Source: Dysgonomonas mossii DSM 22836 (GTDB lineage Bacteria > Bacteroidota > Bacteroidia > Bacteroidales > Dysgonomonadaceae). Taken from it: a DNA stretch of 64,000 nt. The position numbers and the translations under genes were made by a program. Location: contig NZ_GL892005.1 in the NCBI RefSeq assembly GCF_000213575.1, forward strand, positions 281,995-345,994, written 5' to 3'. The number at the start of each line of letters is the position of its first letter. Position 1 is the stretch's first letter. Shown one piece after another: positions 43,674 to 52,565 of this stretch. The notes below the pieces were generated by a model. It did not search any database. It saw only the letters and a program-made list of their open reading frames with translations, and was not told where the DNA came from.

Positions 43674-43704
43674 TTTGCATGAAGAAATAAATATTGTAAT
43701 TTTG
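43674..43704 (+). promoter_or_regulatory. Promoter of EamA transporter gene
   Basis: TTTG, 19 nt, TAATTTTG: a perfect Bacteroidetes promoter. It gives a leader of about 130 nt, longer than usual, which contains GGTATCC and GGTATTCC words and a T-run at about 43791. Confidence 0.8.
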
Positions 43705-43841
43705 CAGTACCAAAGCGTATATAATAAGTCTTGAGTTTATTGTATGCGAACGAAAATGTAAATGGAGGGGGTATCCGAAAAGGGTATTCCTTTTTTTGTG
43801 CCTACCTCTGAGGTATAATGATTTAGAACTTAACATAAATA

Positions 43842-44753
43842 ATGGATCAAAGAATAAAAGGCGGATTGTTAGTGTTTATTGGAGCTGCAAGCTTCGGACT
43901 ACTTTCCACTATCGTAAAATTTGCATATGCCGAAGGTTACACACTCGGCGAAATCACAGGAACGCAATCTTTCTCGGGAATGGTCATTTTATGGCTATTG
44001 TATTTCATTTCCAAATCGGTAAAGAAAGGTGATAAAAAAGAAACGATTGATAATACTCAACCTAATACTAAATGGTGGAAAATAGTCGTTGCCGGAACCT
44101 TTACGGGGCTGGTCGGTATATTCTATTACCAATGTGTGAAATTGTTGCCTGCTTCGGTCGCTATTATATTACTAATGCAATATCTCTGGATAAGCATGCT
44201 GATAGAAGCTGTTGTTTTCGGGAAGAAACCCGGACGTAAGCAATTGCTTCTACTTGGCATTGTTTTGATAGGGACACTGCTTGCCGGTGGAATATTTAGT
44301 CAGGAGATCATGTTGAACCTGAAAGGAGTCGTTTTCGGCTTGCTGGCGGCTACTAGTTATGCTATTTTCTTGATGACAAGCGGACGTGTAGGTAACGATC
44401 AGCCCGTACTGAAAAAGAGTGCTTTGATGATTACCGGATCGTGTGTTATTACATGGATAATTTTTCCTCCATTATTCTTCTTTAATGGTATATATTTTGG
44501 TGGATTGGTCTTTTGGGGGCTGGCGTTGGCTCTGTTGGGTACGGTAGTTCCTCCTCTTTTCTTTTCGATGGGCATGCCCCGTGTGGGTGTCTCGATAGGT
44601 GCAATCCTTAGTGCTGTCGAGTTGCCTGTCGCAATATCATCTTCGGCGTTTATATTGCAAGAATCGGTAGATGCACTTCGCTGGCTCGGAGTAGCCCTCA
44701 TTTTGTCGGCTATAGTGGCTACAAATATTAGAACAAAAGGAATAAGCGGTTGA
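43842..44753 (+). CDS. EamA/DMT-family transporter
   Basis: Ten-helix inner-membrane metabolite exporter made of two EamA domains (about residues 6-145 and 165-300). The start KGGLLVFIGAASFGLLSTIVKFAYAEGY and the SVAIILLMQYLWISMLIEA helix fit the family. Substrate unknown. It has its own promoter and a long leader. Confidence 0.88.
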   Translation: MDQRIKGGLLVFIGAASFGLLSTIVKFAYAEGYTLGEITGTQSFSGMVILWLLYFISKSVKKGDKKETIDNTQPNTKWWKIVVAGTFTGLVGIFYYQCVKLLPASVAIILLMQYLWISMLIEAVVFGKKPGRKQLLLLGIVLIGTLLAGGIFSQEIMLNLKGVVFGLLAATSYAIFLMTSGRVGNDQPVLKKSALMITGSCVITWIIFPPLFFFNGIYFGGLVFWGLALALLGTVVPPLFFSMGMPRVGVSIGAILSAVELPVAISSSAFILQESVDALRWLGVALILSAIVATNIRTKGISG

Positions 44754-44809
44754 GTGTCATAACTGATCAGATATATGTTTAATCAGGTGCACTGTAGCTA
44801 AAAAGTAAC

Positions 44810-44861
44810 AATGAGAGTTTATAATTTATATGAAAAAGATTATCTATTATAAACGCTCTTT
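44810..44861. repeat. Imperfect inverted repeat downstream of EamA gene
   Basis: AATGAGAGTTTATAAT and ATTATAAACGCTCTTT pair over 14 of 16 positions around a 20-nt loop. There is no T-run directly after it. It may act as a weak terminator or a protein site. Confidence 0.5.
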
Positions 44862-45049
44862 GATTTATTAGTTCATAAAAACGAATTGTTCTCGCATTCG
44901 TTCCCATCTATTCTTTTTAACCTCAGAGTAAAAAGATTAACACGGAGTTTCTTGCTTCGTTCCTAAAGCATGAGAACAACGTATAGTATTCATTATTATT
45001 GACTTCTTCGAAAGAAGAAAAAGTGACAAATAAAAACAACTTAAAAAGT

Positions 45050-45068
45050 GTCACTTTTGTCACCTTTT
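45050..45068 (+). promoter_or_regulatory. Tandem 9-nt motif (GTYACYTTT)2, site B
   Basis: GTCACTTTTGTCACCTTTT: two direct repeats with a 9-nt period, pointing toward trmD, 127 nt before its start. Here the box reads CACTTTTG, so it lacks the TA of a -7 element. A second single word, TTTGTCACCTTTT, lies about 50 nt downstream. Confidence 0.5.
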
Positions 45069-45166
45069 GTCTGTAATGTATTGATTGTCTGTGTTGTGTT
45101 GTTTTGCGTGTTTGTCACCTTTTTAGTTATATCCCGGGCTCTTATTTATTAATTGAAAGAAAACTC

Positions 45167-45174
45167 TACCTTTG
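45167..45174 (+). promoter_or_regulatory. -7 box of trmD
   Basis: TACCTTTG followed by GC, 21 nt before the trmD ATG. No strong -33 element. The leader would be very short. Confidence 0.55.
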
Positions 45175-45194
45175 CAATTCATTTTACTATAAGT

Positions 45195-45878
45195 ATGCGC
45201 ATAGATATAATAAGTGTTTTGCCTGAAATGTTTACAGGTCTTTTGGATTGTTCTATTCTTAAGAGAGCTCAAGACAAAAACTTAGTAGAAATAGTTGTTC
45301 ACAATCTTCGTGATTATACAACGAACAAACACCGACGTGTGGATGATTATCCTTTCGGGGGCGAAGCCGGTATGGTGATGCAGATAGAGCCGATTGACAA
45401 TGCTATCTCAGCACTCAAAGAGCAACGAGTGTACGATGAAGTGATCTATACTTCACCCGATGGAGAAGTGTTTGACCAGAGGATAGCAAACCAAATGTCG
45501 TCGTATAACAATATTATTATCCTGTGTGGGCATTACAAAGGCATCGACTATCGCGTGCGTGAACATCTGATAACCCGCGAAATATCTATAGGTGATTATG
45601 TCCTTACGGGAGGAGAATTGGCTGCTGCTGTGATGGCTGATGCCATTGTTCGACTTTTACCCGGTGCAATAGGAGATGAGCAATCTGCTTTGTCCGATTC
45701 TTTTCAGGATAATTTATTGGCTCCGCCGGTTTATACACGTCCTGCAGAATATAAGGGTTGGCGTGTGCCTGATATTTTGTTATCGGGACATCAGGCTAAG
45801 GTGGATGAATGGCGTTTGCAGCAGGCTATGGAGCGCACCGAACGTTTGCGTCCTGATTTGCTAGAGAAAAAAGATTAG
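45195..45878 (+). CDS. trmD: tRNA (guanine-37-N1)-methyltransferase
   Basis: Methylates G37 next to the anticodon, preventing frameshifts. The 227-aa SPOUT enzyme starts [13 protein letters not shown] and has [27 protein letters not shown] and [15 protein letters not shown], which form the SAM-binding trefoil knot. The frame opens upstream at 45153, but that lies before the -7 box; ATG at 45195 is the real start. The stop overlaps the stop of a convergent gene (TTAG). Confidence 0.95.
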   Translation: MRIDIISVLPEMFTGLLDCSILKRAQDKNLVEIVVHNLRDYTTNKHRRVDDYPFGGEAGMVMQIEPIDNAISALKEQRVYDEVIYTSPDGEVFDQRIANQMSSYNNIIILCGHYKGIDYRVREHLITREISIGDYVLTGGELAAAVMADAIVRLLPGAIGDEQSALSDSFQDNLLAPPVYTRPAEYKGWRVPDILLSGHQAKVDEWRLQQAMERTERLRPDLLEKKD

Positions 45879-46693
45879 AACATTACCCTTACCATAACAC
45901 GCTCAGTACCCGGAGTCCATTTGGCTCCGTTTTGTATCAGGCGAATGGCTTCATTGTCACAAGTTCCGCAAAGACTTTGTTTTACTTCAAATAGATATGG
46001 ACGTCCGTGTTCGTCAACCGAGAATTCAATGGCTACTTTACCTTTCCTGTCTTTGCACGAATCGTCGGTAGGTCGGCGCATTGCCGTTTTTAAGTAAGCA
46101 TTATATCTGTCATATCCACCTATTGGCTCAGGTTTCCCCTTCTTTATCGTAAGAGAAGTATTTGCTTCGTCTCTGAAGTTCTCGGGTGCATAAACCTCTA
46201 TCATGCCATTGTCTTCTTGCTCGGATAGTACAGTCAGAGCTTCGGTATTGATAGACTCCTCTTTGTCTAGTCTGAACTTGCTTATGTTGGGCTTATATGT
46301 TTTGGTTGCTTCGGTATTGTGTTTTGCTATTACAACTATATTCTCTACATAGTATTCCTCAGGTACGTATATGTTGATAATAGAACTCATACCTTTGTCT
46401 TGTGCCTGTAGGTCGTTAGACTCATGGTATCCGATAATCATATATCCGACTATAGCAAAAATCACAACAGCTGCCGCCGCTACACTTTGCCATATAGGAT
46501 GATGTTTCTTGATTGTTTTTGTTTTGGCATTCAGGCGTTCGTGTATATTGTTGATACTTGCCAAGTGATCATCGTCGATATTGTCGAAACCTTCTATCGC
46601 CTCATACATAAACGGATCTTTCATCGAATCTTTTTCGATCCGATGAGCATCAATACCTTTTCTTTGTCCTTTTATGTAATCTAAAAAATTCAT
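45875..46693 (-). CDS. Membrane protein with TonB-like C-terminal domain, partner of ECF sigma factor
   Basis: A 272-aa protein. The N-terminal 65 residues are cytoplasmic and acidic, one membrane helix follows ([19 protein letters not shown], about residues 69-87), and the periplasmic part ends in a TonB_C-like domain (about 195-272: [33 protein letters not shown]). It is coupled to the ECF sigma gene (4-nt overlap), so the N-terminal part is a candidate anti-sigma domain, although no classical zinc motif is visible. Function inferred from context. Confidence 0.7.
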   Translation of the reverse strand: MNFLDYIKGQRKGIDAHRIEKDSMKDPFMYEAIEGFDNIDDDHLASINNIHERLNAKTKTIKKHHPIWQSVAAAAVVIFAIVGYMIIGYHESNDLQAQDKGMSSIINIYVPEEYYVENIVVIAKHNTEATKTYKPNISKFRLDKEESINTEALTVLSEQEDNGMIEVYAPENFRDEANTSLTIKKGKPEPIGGYDRYNAYLKTAMRRPTDDSCKDRKGKVAIEFSVDEHGRPYLFEVKQSLCGTCDNEAIRLIQNGAKWTPGTERVMVRVMF

Positions 46694-47265
46694 TCTTTCA
46701 GGTTTTTCTCAATGCAGATTTTTAAATTCCTTTTTCCGTTTTGTATATAACTTTTTACGCTCTTCAGATGAAATCCAGTTTCATCTACGATCTCAGCATA
46801 GGATTTGTCTTCGTAGAAGAACTTCTCCACAGATATGCGCTGAGGCTCGGGAAGCTGCTCCAAGCATTTGTTCAATGCATCTTCTTTATCTTCATTCGCA
46901 TTCTCGCTTAATAGATCCAAAATAGGCTCGGATTCCATAAGTTGAGAGTCGAAATTTACTATAATTTCTCTTTTATTTTCTTTTAAAATGTGAAAACAAT
47001 GATTTTTAACAACACTATACAACCAATTCTTGAAAATCTTTATTTCATAGCCTTGTATTTTCTGTGAGAGATTCTCAAATATATCTATTACAGCGTCTTG
47101 CGATTGTTCGGTGTTTTGCAGATACTTCAGGCACAACCCATAAATGAGAGGTATGTAGCGTTCGTAAAGCTGTTGGAAGTATTCAGCTTTACTCGTATCC
47201 TTAAAAAGTGACAAAAGCTCTTCGTCACTATACTCCTTTCTCTTATGCAGATTAAAAAAACGCAA
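46690..47265 (-). CDS. ECF-type RNA polymerase sigma factor
   Basis: Sigma-70 family, extracytoplasmic-function type. Region 2 contains YIPLIYGLCLKYLQNTEQSQDAVIDIFENLSQK-type sequence (about residues 35-70) and KNWLYSVVKNHCFHILK; region 4 has LPEPQRISVEKFFYEDKSYAEIVDETG, a helix-turn-helix. The frame is open to a GTG at 47283, but that codon overlaps the -7 box of a perfect promoter, so it would not be in the mRNA. TTG at 47265 (Leu-Arg-Phe-Phe) is the most likely start, giving 191 aa. Cotranscribed with the membrane TonB-like gene. Confidence 0.87.
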   Translation of the reverse strand: MRFFNLHKRKEYSDEELLSLFKDTSKAEYFQQLYERYIPLIYGLCLKYLQNTEQSQDAVIDIFENLSQKIQGYEIKIFKNWLYSVVKNHCFHILKENKREIIVNFDSQLMESEPILDLLSENANEDKEDALNKCLEQLPEPQRISVEKFFYEDKSYAEIVDETGFHLKSVKSYIQNGKRNLKICIEKNLKE

Positions 47266-47282
47266 GGCAATTATTTTTATCA

Positions 47283-47313
47283 CAAAACTACAAGAATTTG
47301 GTTAAAATCCAAA
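47283..47313 (-). promoter_or_regulatory. Promoter of ECF sigma operon
   Basis: On the minus strand TTTG, 19 nt, TAGTTTTG: a perfect vegetative Bacteroidetes promoter. It implies transcription starts at about 47276, so the sigma gene must begin downstream of the GTG at 47283. Confidence 0.75.
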
Positions 47314-47376
47314 TAAATGATCCGTTTAACTATTTTGCCATAATATTATCTATTTGCTAATAAATGTAATATTAAA

Positions 47377-47407
47377 TTGCTGGGGTAGTTAATTTTATGT
47401 ATTTTTG
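47377..47407 (+). promoter_or_regulatory. Promoter of winged-helix gene
   Basis: TTG, 20 nt, TATTTTTG, 46 nt before the start codon at 47454. Confidence 0.7.
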
Positions 47408-47453
47408 TAAGTGATAATTAATGATGAGTTTAATTTTTTAACTTACACCCATT

Positions 47454-47651
47454 ATGAAAGAAAAAATTGGAACAAATGCAGGGATCATTTGGACTTATCT
47501 TGATGCGGAAGGTAGTAAATCTTTAAAGGAGATCAAGAAAGCCTGCAAACTTACAGAAAAAGACATGTATGCAGCTCTTGGCTGGCTAGCCAGAGAAGGG
47601 AAAATTGCGTTTAACGAATTAAAGGACGACTTGCAAGTCGTTTTGCTTTGA
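47454..47651 (+). CDS. Small winged-helix protein (DUF2582-like)
   Basis: A 65-aa cytosolic protein with a single winged helix-turn-helix (AGIIWTYLDAEGSKSLKEIKKACKL, then AALGWLAREGKIAF wing). Family members of this kind exist in Bacteroidetes with unknown targets. The full protein is just the DNA-binding fold. It is its own transcription unit with a good promoter and a strong terminator. Confidence 0.82.
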   Translation: MKEKIGTNAGIIWTYLDAEGSKSLKEIKKACKLTEKDMYAALGWLAREGKIAFNELKDDLQVVLL

Positions 47652-47670
47652 AAGACCTAAACAAGCTTAC

Positions 47671-47720
47671 AAAAGAGGGGTGCTTATTACATATAGTAAG
47701 TGCCCCTCTTTGTTTTTTTT
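47671..47720 (+). terminator. Terminator after winged-helix gene
   Basis: An 18-bp stem starting AAAGAGGGG and ending CCCCTCTTT, with a few G-T pairs, followed by eight Ts. Confidence 0.93.
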
Positions 47721-47760
47721 CGGTATAATGTATTTTTCAATAATTAAGGAGCGTAATAAT

Positions 47761-47791
47761 TTTGTTAATTCGTTGGTATTATCTATTTTTG
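47761..47791 (+). promoter_or_regulatory. Promoter of ZapB-like/zapA genes
   Basis: TTTG, 19 nt, TATTTTTG: perfect match. The start codon lies 20 nt after the -7 box. Confidence 0.8.
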
Positions 47792-47811
47792 TGTAGCATT
47801 TTGGCTATTAT

Positions 47812-48108
47812 ATGACTGAAAATGATGAAAAACTTCTTGCCGAGTTTGAGATAAGAATGAGGCAGTTAATCTATCTCTGTGATATGCTTAAAGAGGAAAA
47901 TGCACAGATGAAGCAGGAATTGAAGCAAAAAGAAACAGCGATAGAAGCATTATCATTAAAGTTGGATGCGTTAAATGCTAAATATGACAATTTGAAGTTT
48001 GCAAAATCTTTTTCATCAGCAGACCCAGAGGAGAGGATGAATGCTAAAAAACGATTGTCGAAATTAGTGCGAGATGTAGATAAATGTATCACCATGCTGA
48101 AAGCGTAA
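47812..48108 (+). CDS. Small coiled-coil protein, ZapB-like partner of ZapA
   Basis: A 98-aa protein with no signal peptide. A continuous coiled coil runs from about residue 5 to 65 (MRQLIYLCDMLKEENAQMKQELKQKETAIEAL), with a basic C-terminal helix (NAKKRLSKLVRDVDKCITML). It lies 15 nt before zapA. In size, fold and position it resembles the ZapB coiled-coil division proteins, but the sequence does not prove this. No enzyme motif. Confidence 0.7.
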   Translation: MTENDEKLLAEFEIRMRQLIYLCDMLKEENAQMKQELKQKETAIEALSLKLDALNAKYDNLKFAKSFSSADPEERMNAKKRLSKLVRDVDKCITMLKA

Positions 48109-48123
48109 AAGAAAAATGATGTT

Positions 48124-48429
48124 ATGGATGAGCATTTAATTATTAATCTACGAGTGGCTGATATGAGATACCCTCTTCGTATAAAACGTAGAGATGAGGA
48201 AGTTTATCGTAGAGCTGCAGACGAAATAGATTATAAGTTAGTACAATATAAAAATTATTTTACAGGAGTTTCTACTCAGCCGTTGAGGGATGTCGACTAT
48301 ATGGCAATGACATCAATTCAGGCAGTGGCAGAGAAAGTTGAACATCAACTGCGAGCCGAAACTTTCGAGCATAGAATCCAGAGTTTGACAAATGAACTGG
48401 ATGAATATTTGAAAGCGCAGGTAAAGTAA
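48124..48429 (+). CDS. zapA: Cell division protein ZapA
   Basis: Bundles FtsZ filaments at the division site. The 101-aa protein has the ZapA N-terminal domain (INLRVADMRYPLRI, then EEVYRRAADEIDYKLVQYK) and a C-terminal coiled coil (HRIQSLTNELDEYL). It is the second gene behind the ZapB-like protein and is followed after about 110 bp by rny. Confidence 0.88.
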   Translation: MDEHLIINLRVADMRYPLRIKRRDEEVYRRAADEIDYKLVQYKNYFTGVSTQPLRDVDYMAMTSIQAVAEKVEHQLRAETFEHRIQSLTNELDEYLKAQVK

Positions 48430-48543
48430 AGTTTTAAATTGATGATATATAAAGCACTAATTTCAGATATGAGATAAGTTTCATATTTGGGTTGGTGTTT
48501 TTTTGTTTATTGAATATAAGTTTTTATCAAAGAAAAATAGAAT

Positions 48544-50073
48544 ATGGATATATTATTGTATGGAATTACCTTTCTTGTTGGAGCAATACTGACTTGGGTG
48601 GTTTTGAATTTTATGGCGAATTCAAAATTCAAACGTCAAGTAAAAGAGGCGGAACAAGAAGCAGAGGTGATCAAGAAAAATAAACTACTTGAAGTAAAAG
48701 AGCAGGCCTTACAGATGAAGTCTGAATTTGAAAAGCAAGTGAATAGTAGGAACTCGAAACTGCAAGCTGCTGAGGCTAAGATTAAGCAACGAGAATTAAG
48801 TTTGACCCAGAAGCAGGAAGAGCTTCAACGCAAGCGTAGCGAGGTAGATACAATCAAAACGAATCTAGAGGCTCAATTAGAGGTGATAGATAAGAAAAAG
48901 CAAGATCTGGATAAGCTTCACAAGCAAGAGGTGGAAAGGCTTGAGGCGTTGTCGGGATTGTCGGCAGAAGAAGTGAAGGAAAAACTGGTAGAAGCTTTGA
49001 AAGATGAGGCTCAGTCTCATGCTCAGTCTTATATCAGTGAGATAATGGAAGAGGCTAAAATGACAGCCAATAAAGAAGCGAAGAAGATTGTTATCCAATC
49101 TATTCAGCGTGTGGCAACAGAGACTGCAATTGAAAATGCCATAACAGTATTCCATATAGAGTCTGACGAAATAAAAGGTCGTATAATCGGACGTGAAGGA
49201 CGTAATATTCGTGCATTAGAGGCTGCTACAGGGATTGAAATCGTAGTAGATGATACTCCCGAAGCAATTGTCCTTTCAGGATTTGATCCAGTGAGACGTG
49301 AGGTTGCACGTTTGGCTTTGCACCAGTTGGTTGCAGACGGACGTATTCACCCGGCACGTATCGAGGAGGTTGTAGCCAAAGTGAGAAAGCAAATCGAAGA
49401 AGAAATAATAGAAACAGGAAAACGTACAACTATTGACTTAGGCATACACGGTTTGCACCCAGAGTTGATACGCTTAGTTGGTAAGATGAAGTATCGTTCA
49501 TCTTATGGGCAGAACCTGTTGCAGCATGCTCGTGAAACTGCTAATCTTTGTGCGATTATGGCATCCGAGCTAGGACTGAATGTTAAAAAAGCAAAGAGAG
49601 CCGGATTGTTACACGATATAGGTAAAGTTCCAGATGATGAACCGGAACTTCCACACGCTTTGCTTGGTATGAAGTTGGCTGAAAAATATAAAGAAAAAGC
49701 CGACGTTTGTAACGCGATAGGATCTCACCACGATGAAGTGGAAATGACAAGCTTATTGGCACCGATCGTGCAGGTTTGTGATGCGATATCCGGTGCTCGT
49801 CCGGGTGCTCGTCGCGAAATTGTTGAGGCTTATATCAAACGTTTGAATGATCTGGAGCAATTAGCTCTTTCGTATCCGGGCGTATTGAAAACTTATGCTA
49901 TTCAGGCTGGTCGTGAGTTGAGAGTTATAGTTGGAGCAGATAAGATTGATGATGTGGAAACTGAAAAACTGTCTGCAGATATCGCTAAACGTATTCAGGA
50001 TGAGATGACTTATCCGGGACAAGTGAAAATCACTGTCATTCGTGAAACCCGTGCAGTAAGTTACGCTAAATAA
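48544..50073 (+). CDS. rny: Ribonuclease Y
   Basis: Membrane-anchored endoribonuclease that starts mRNA decay. 509 aa: one N-terminal membrane helix ([19 protein letters not shown], residues 3-21), a long coiled coil (about 25-185), a KH domain with [15 protein letters not shown] (about 217-231), and an HD domain with [11 protein letters not shown] (His-Asp metal site, about 355). Followed by a terminator. Confidence 0.96.
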   Translation: MDILLYGITFLVGAILTWVVLNFMANSKFKRQVKEAEQEAEVIKKNKLLEVKEQALQMKSEFEKQVNSRNSKLQAAEAKIKQRELSLTQKQEELQRKRSEVDTIKTNLEAQLEVIDKKKQDLDKLHKQEVERLEALSGLSAEEVKEKLVEALKDEAQSHAQSYISEIMEEAKMTANKEAKKIVIQSIQRVATETAIENAITVFHIESDEIKGRIIGREGRNIRALEAATGIEIVVDDTPEAIVLSGFDPVRREVARLALHQLVADGRIHPARIEEVVAKVRKQIEEEIIETGKRTTIDLGIHGLHPELIRLVGKMKYRSSYGQNLLQHARETANLCAIMASELGLNVKKAKRAGLLHDIGKVPDDEPELPHALLGMKLAEKYKEKADVCNAIGSHHDEVEMTSLLAPIVQVCDAISGARPGARREIVEAYIKRLNDLEQLALSYPGVLKTYAIQAGRELRVIVGADKIDDVETEKLSADIAKRIQDEMTYPGQVKITVIRETRAVSYAK

Positions 50074-50098
50074 TAAATTAGACTTAAGATTATAAATG

Positions 50099-50130
50099 AA
50101 GGGAGCTTTTTCGCTCCCTTTGTTGTTTTT
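50099..50130 (+). terminator. Terminator after rny
   Basis: AAGGGAGC, loop TTTTTC, GCTCCCTT, then TTGTTGTTTTT: an 8-bp GC-containing stem with a T-rich tail. Confidence 0.85.
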
Positions 50131-50258
50131 AGAGTGTTGCGGGGTGGCGGGCTAGTTATATATACTTTCTGATTGTATAGCAGGATTGACTAATGAGTGG
50201 GGTATATGTGAAAAATATTTTAAATGTAATACTGTAAAACAAATAGCTCAATGATAGT

Positions 50259-50290
50259 TTTGAGGATAAAAGTTATTTTGTTTACTTTTG
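50259..50290 (+). promoter_or_regulatory. Promoter of ldhA
   Basis: TTTG, 20 nt, TACTTTTG, then TGACTTAG. The sequence TTTACTTTTGTGACTTA also resembles the tandem 9-nt motif seen at 3296, 45050 and 60981, but is a weaker match. Confidence 0.75.
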
Positions 50291-50325
50291 TGACTTAGTG
50301 TTATAAGAAATAAAAAAATAAAATC

Positions 50326-51333
50326 ATGGCGTACAAAATCGCAGTTTTTGATGCAAAACCATATGACAGAGTTACTTTTGATAGAGTAAATGAAAAATAT
50401 GGATTCGAACTAACATATCACAAAGAACATCTCGATATAAATAATGTTGTGCTGGCTAACGGTGCAGATGCTGTATGTATTTTTGTTAATGCTGTCGTTG
50501 ATTCAGACGTTGTAGCAAAATTGAAATCATATGGAATTAATCTGATAGCATTACGTTGTGCCGGTTTCAATAATGTAGATATTTTGGCTGCTGAAAAGCA
50601 TGGAGTAAAAGTAGTACGTGTACCCGATTATTCTCCGCATGCTATTGCTGAACATACTTTGGCTTTGATGCTTTGCCTTAACCGCAAAGTTCATCGTGCT
50701 TTTTTACGAACACGCGACGGAAACTTTTCTCTTGTCGGGTTCGAAGGTTTTGATATGTACGGAAAGACTGTCGGTGTAATCGGTACAGGCAAGATTGGTA
50801 AGGTCGCTATAGGTTTGTTCAAAGGTTTAGGAATGAATGTGCTGGCTTATGATCTATATCCTGATAATGCTTTTGCCGAAGCAGAAGGTATTAAATATGT
50901 TACTTTGGATGAGCTATATGCCAATTCTAATATAATTACTTTACATTGTCCATTAACAAAAGAAACAGAGTATCTTATTTGCGATGAGTCTATCAAGAAA
51001 ATGAAAGACGGCGTGATGATTGTTAATACAGGTAGAGGAAAGTTGATTCATACAAGACATTTGATTGATGGATTGTTAAGCCGAAAGATTGGCTATGCCG
51101 GATTAGATGTATATGAAGAAGAAGGAGCATACTTCTACGAAGACCACTCTGATGCTGTGATGACAGATGATGTATTGGCTCGACTTTTGTCTTTTAACAA
51201 TGTGATAGTAACTTCGCATCAGGCATTCTTTACTCAGGAGGCAATGGAGAATATCGCAAATACTACAATGAATAGTATTTCTGATTTCTTTGCAGGCAAA
51301 GAACTTAAAAATCAAGTAGTTTATAAAGCATAA
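50326..51333 (+). CDS. ldhA: D-lactate dehydrogenase (2-hydroxyacid dehydrogenase)
   Basis: NADH-dependent reduction of pyruvate to D-lactate in fermentation. The 335-aa protein has the D-2-hydroxyacid dehydrogenase layout: LRCAGFNNVD (about residue 77, substrate Arg), NAD-binding GVIGTGKIGKVAIG (about 150), NTGRGKLIH (Arg), GLDVYEEEG (Glu) and the catalytic His in TSHQAF. These fit LdhA well. It is followed 25 nt later by the amidase gene. Confidence 0.9.
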   Translation: MAYKIAVFDAKPYDRVTFDRVNEKYGFELTYHKEHLDINNVVLANGADAVCIFVNAVVDSDVVAKLKSYGINLIALRCAGFNNVDILAAEKHGVKVVRVPDYSPHAIAEHTLALMLCLNRKVHRAFLRTRDGNFSLVGFEGFDMYGKTVGVIGTGKIGKVAIGLFKGLGMNVLAYDLYPDNAFAEAEGIKYVTLDELYANSNIITLHCPLTKETEYLICDESIKKMKDGVMIVNTGRGKLIHTRHLIDGLLSRKIGYAGLDVYEEEGAYFYEDHSDAVMTDDVLARLLSFNNVIVTSHQAFFTQEAMENIANTTMNSISDFFAGKELKNQVVYKA

Positions 51334-51357
51334 CTTTATACATCGATTAATTTCCTT

Positions 51358-52527
51358 ATGAACAAAGTTTTGAGTCTTCTTATTTTACTCTTTATTGCAA
51401 ATGTAACTTATGCAATAGACTCAAGATTTGTTGTAGTAATTGATGCCGGACACGGAGGAAAAGATACCGGGGCAACCAGAGGTGGATATAAAGAGAAAGA
51501 TATAAATCTTGGAGTTGTCTTAGCTTTAGGCCAACTGATAGAACGAAATCATAAAGATGTAAAAGTTGTATATACGCGAAAGACAGATGTTTTTGTAGAT
51601 CTTGATAGAAGAGCTGATATAGCAAATAAGGCGAAGGCTAATTTATTTATCTCGGTTCACACCAATTCTACAGCTGCAAAGTCAACCTCAGTATCGGGCG
51701 CTGATACTTATATTCTAGGGTTGGCTCGTAGTGAAGAAAACCTACAAGTTGCCAAGCGGGAAAACTCTGTAATATTATTAGAAGATAATTACAAAACCAA
51801 ATATGAAGGCTTTGATCCTAATTCGCCCGAATCGTATATTATTTTCGAATTCATGACGAATACCTTTATGGAGCAAAGTCTACAATTTGCTTCTTTTGTT
51901 CAGTCTGATTTTAGGAATGTAGCAAAGCGGGTGGATAGAGGAGTTCGTCAGGCCGGATTTTTGGTGTTAAGAAAAACAAGTGCTCCGAGTGTGTTGATTG
52001 AGTTAGGTTTTATAAATAATCAATCGGAGGCACAATTTTTATCAACAAAATCGGGACAACAGTCGATGGCTAGGGCTATCTACTCCGGTTTTAGAAAATA
52101 CAAACGTGACTTTGATAAAAAACAAGGGAAATTAGTTGTAGAATCTACAGAAGTAGAAGATATTAGTTTTGATGATGTAGGAGAAGAAACGATAGCAGTT
52201 AAGAACGATCAGAATGAAGACAGGATATCTCAAGTGTCAGTTTCTGAAGAAGTAAGAAACAATACTCCGTCATCAAATAAAAAAATAGAAAAAGATCAAA
52301 TAGAATATAGAGTGCAGTTTCTTGTATCGCCTCGCAAGTTATCTGGAAATTCACCGGCTCTGAAGGGATTATCTCCCGTGTCTTTTTATAAAGATGGTAG
52401 TGTGTATAGATATACATACGGTTCAACTACCAATTTTAATGAAATAACAAAGATACAGAATCAGGTAAGGTTGAAATTTAAAGATGCATTTGTTATAAGA
52501 ATGAAGAATGGGAAGCGTATAAAGTAA
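51358..52527 (+). CDS. N-acetylmuramoyl-L-alanine amidase (Amidase_3)
   Basis: A secreted zinc amidase that cuts peptide stems from glycan strands, needed for daughter-cell separation. 389 aa: signal peptide (ending NVTYA), catalytic domain (about residues 24-245) with VIDAGHGGKDTGA, SVHTN and LIELGFINN (His and Glu zinc/catalytic residues), a charged linker, and a C-terminal SPOR-like region (about 318-389, IEYRVQFLVSPRKL to VIRMKNGKRI) that may bind septal glycan. The next gene, an MCE protein, starts 39 nt later. Confidence 0.92.
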   Translation: MNKVLSLLILLFIANVTYAIDSRFVVVIDAGHGGKDTGATRGGYKEKDINLGVVLALGQLIERNHKDVKVVYTRKTDVFVDLDRRADIANKAKANLFISVHTNSTAAKSTSVSGADTYILGLARSEENLQVAKRENSVILLEDNYKTKYEGFDPNSPESYIIFEFMTNTFMEQSLQFASFVQSDFRNVAKRVDRGVRQAGFLVLRKTSAPSVLIELGFINNQSEAQFLSTKSGQQSMARAIYSGFRKYKRDFDKKQGKLVVESTEVEDISFDDVGEETIAVKNDQNEDRISQVSVSEEVRNNTPSSNKKIEKDQIEYRVQFLVSPRKLSGNSPALKGLSPVSFYKDGSVYRYTYGSTTNFNEITKIQNQVRLKFKDAFVIRMKNGKRIK

Positions 52528-52565
52528 TAAGCACCGGATTAACTAACATACAATAGAGATACATT

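Larger units (their letters stand above)
44754..45194. other. Intergenic region upstream of trmD
   Basis: 441 bp with no gene. It contains an imperfect 16-bp inverted repeat at 44810-44825 and 44846-44861 (two mismatches), a small hairpin (CTTCTT, CGA, AAGAAG) at about 45003, the tandem 9-nt motif at 45050-45068, a further TTTGTCACCTTTT word at about 45111-45123, and the trmD -7 box at 45167-45174. Confidence 0.6.

Noticed and set aside
48430-48543. 6S RNA after zapA, as in E. coli
   Set aside because: The gap is only about 110 bp and lacks the long bulged hairpin; it has only a weak stem (ATATGA/TCATAT).
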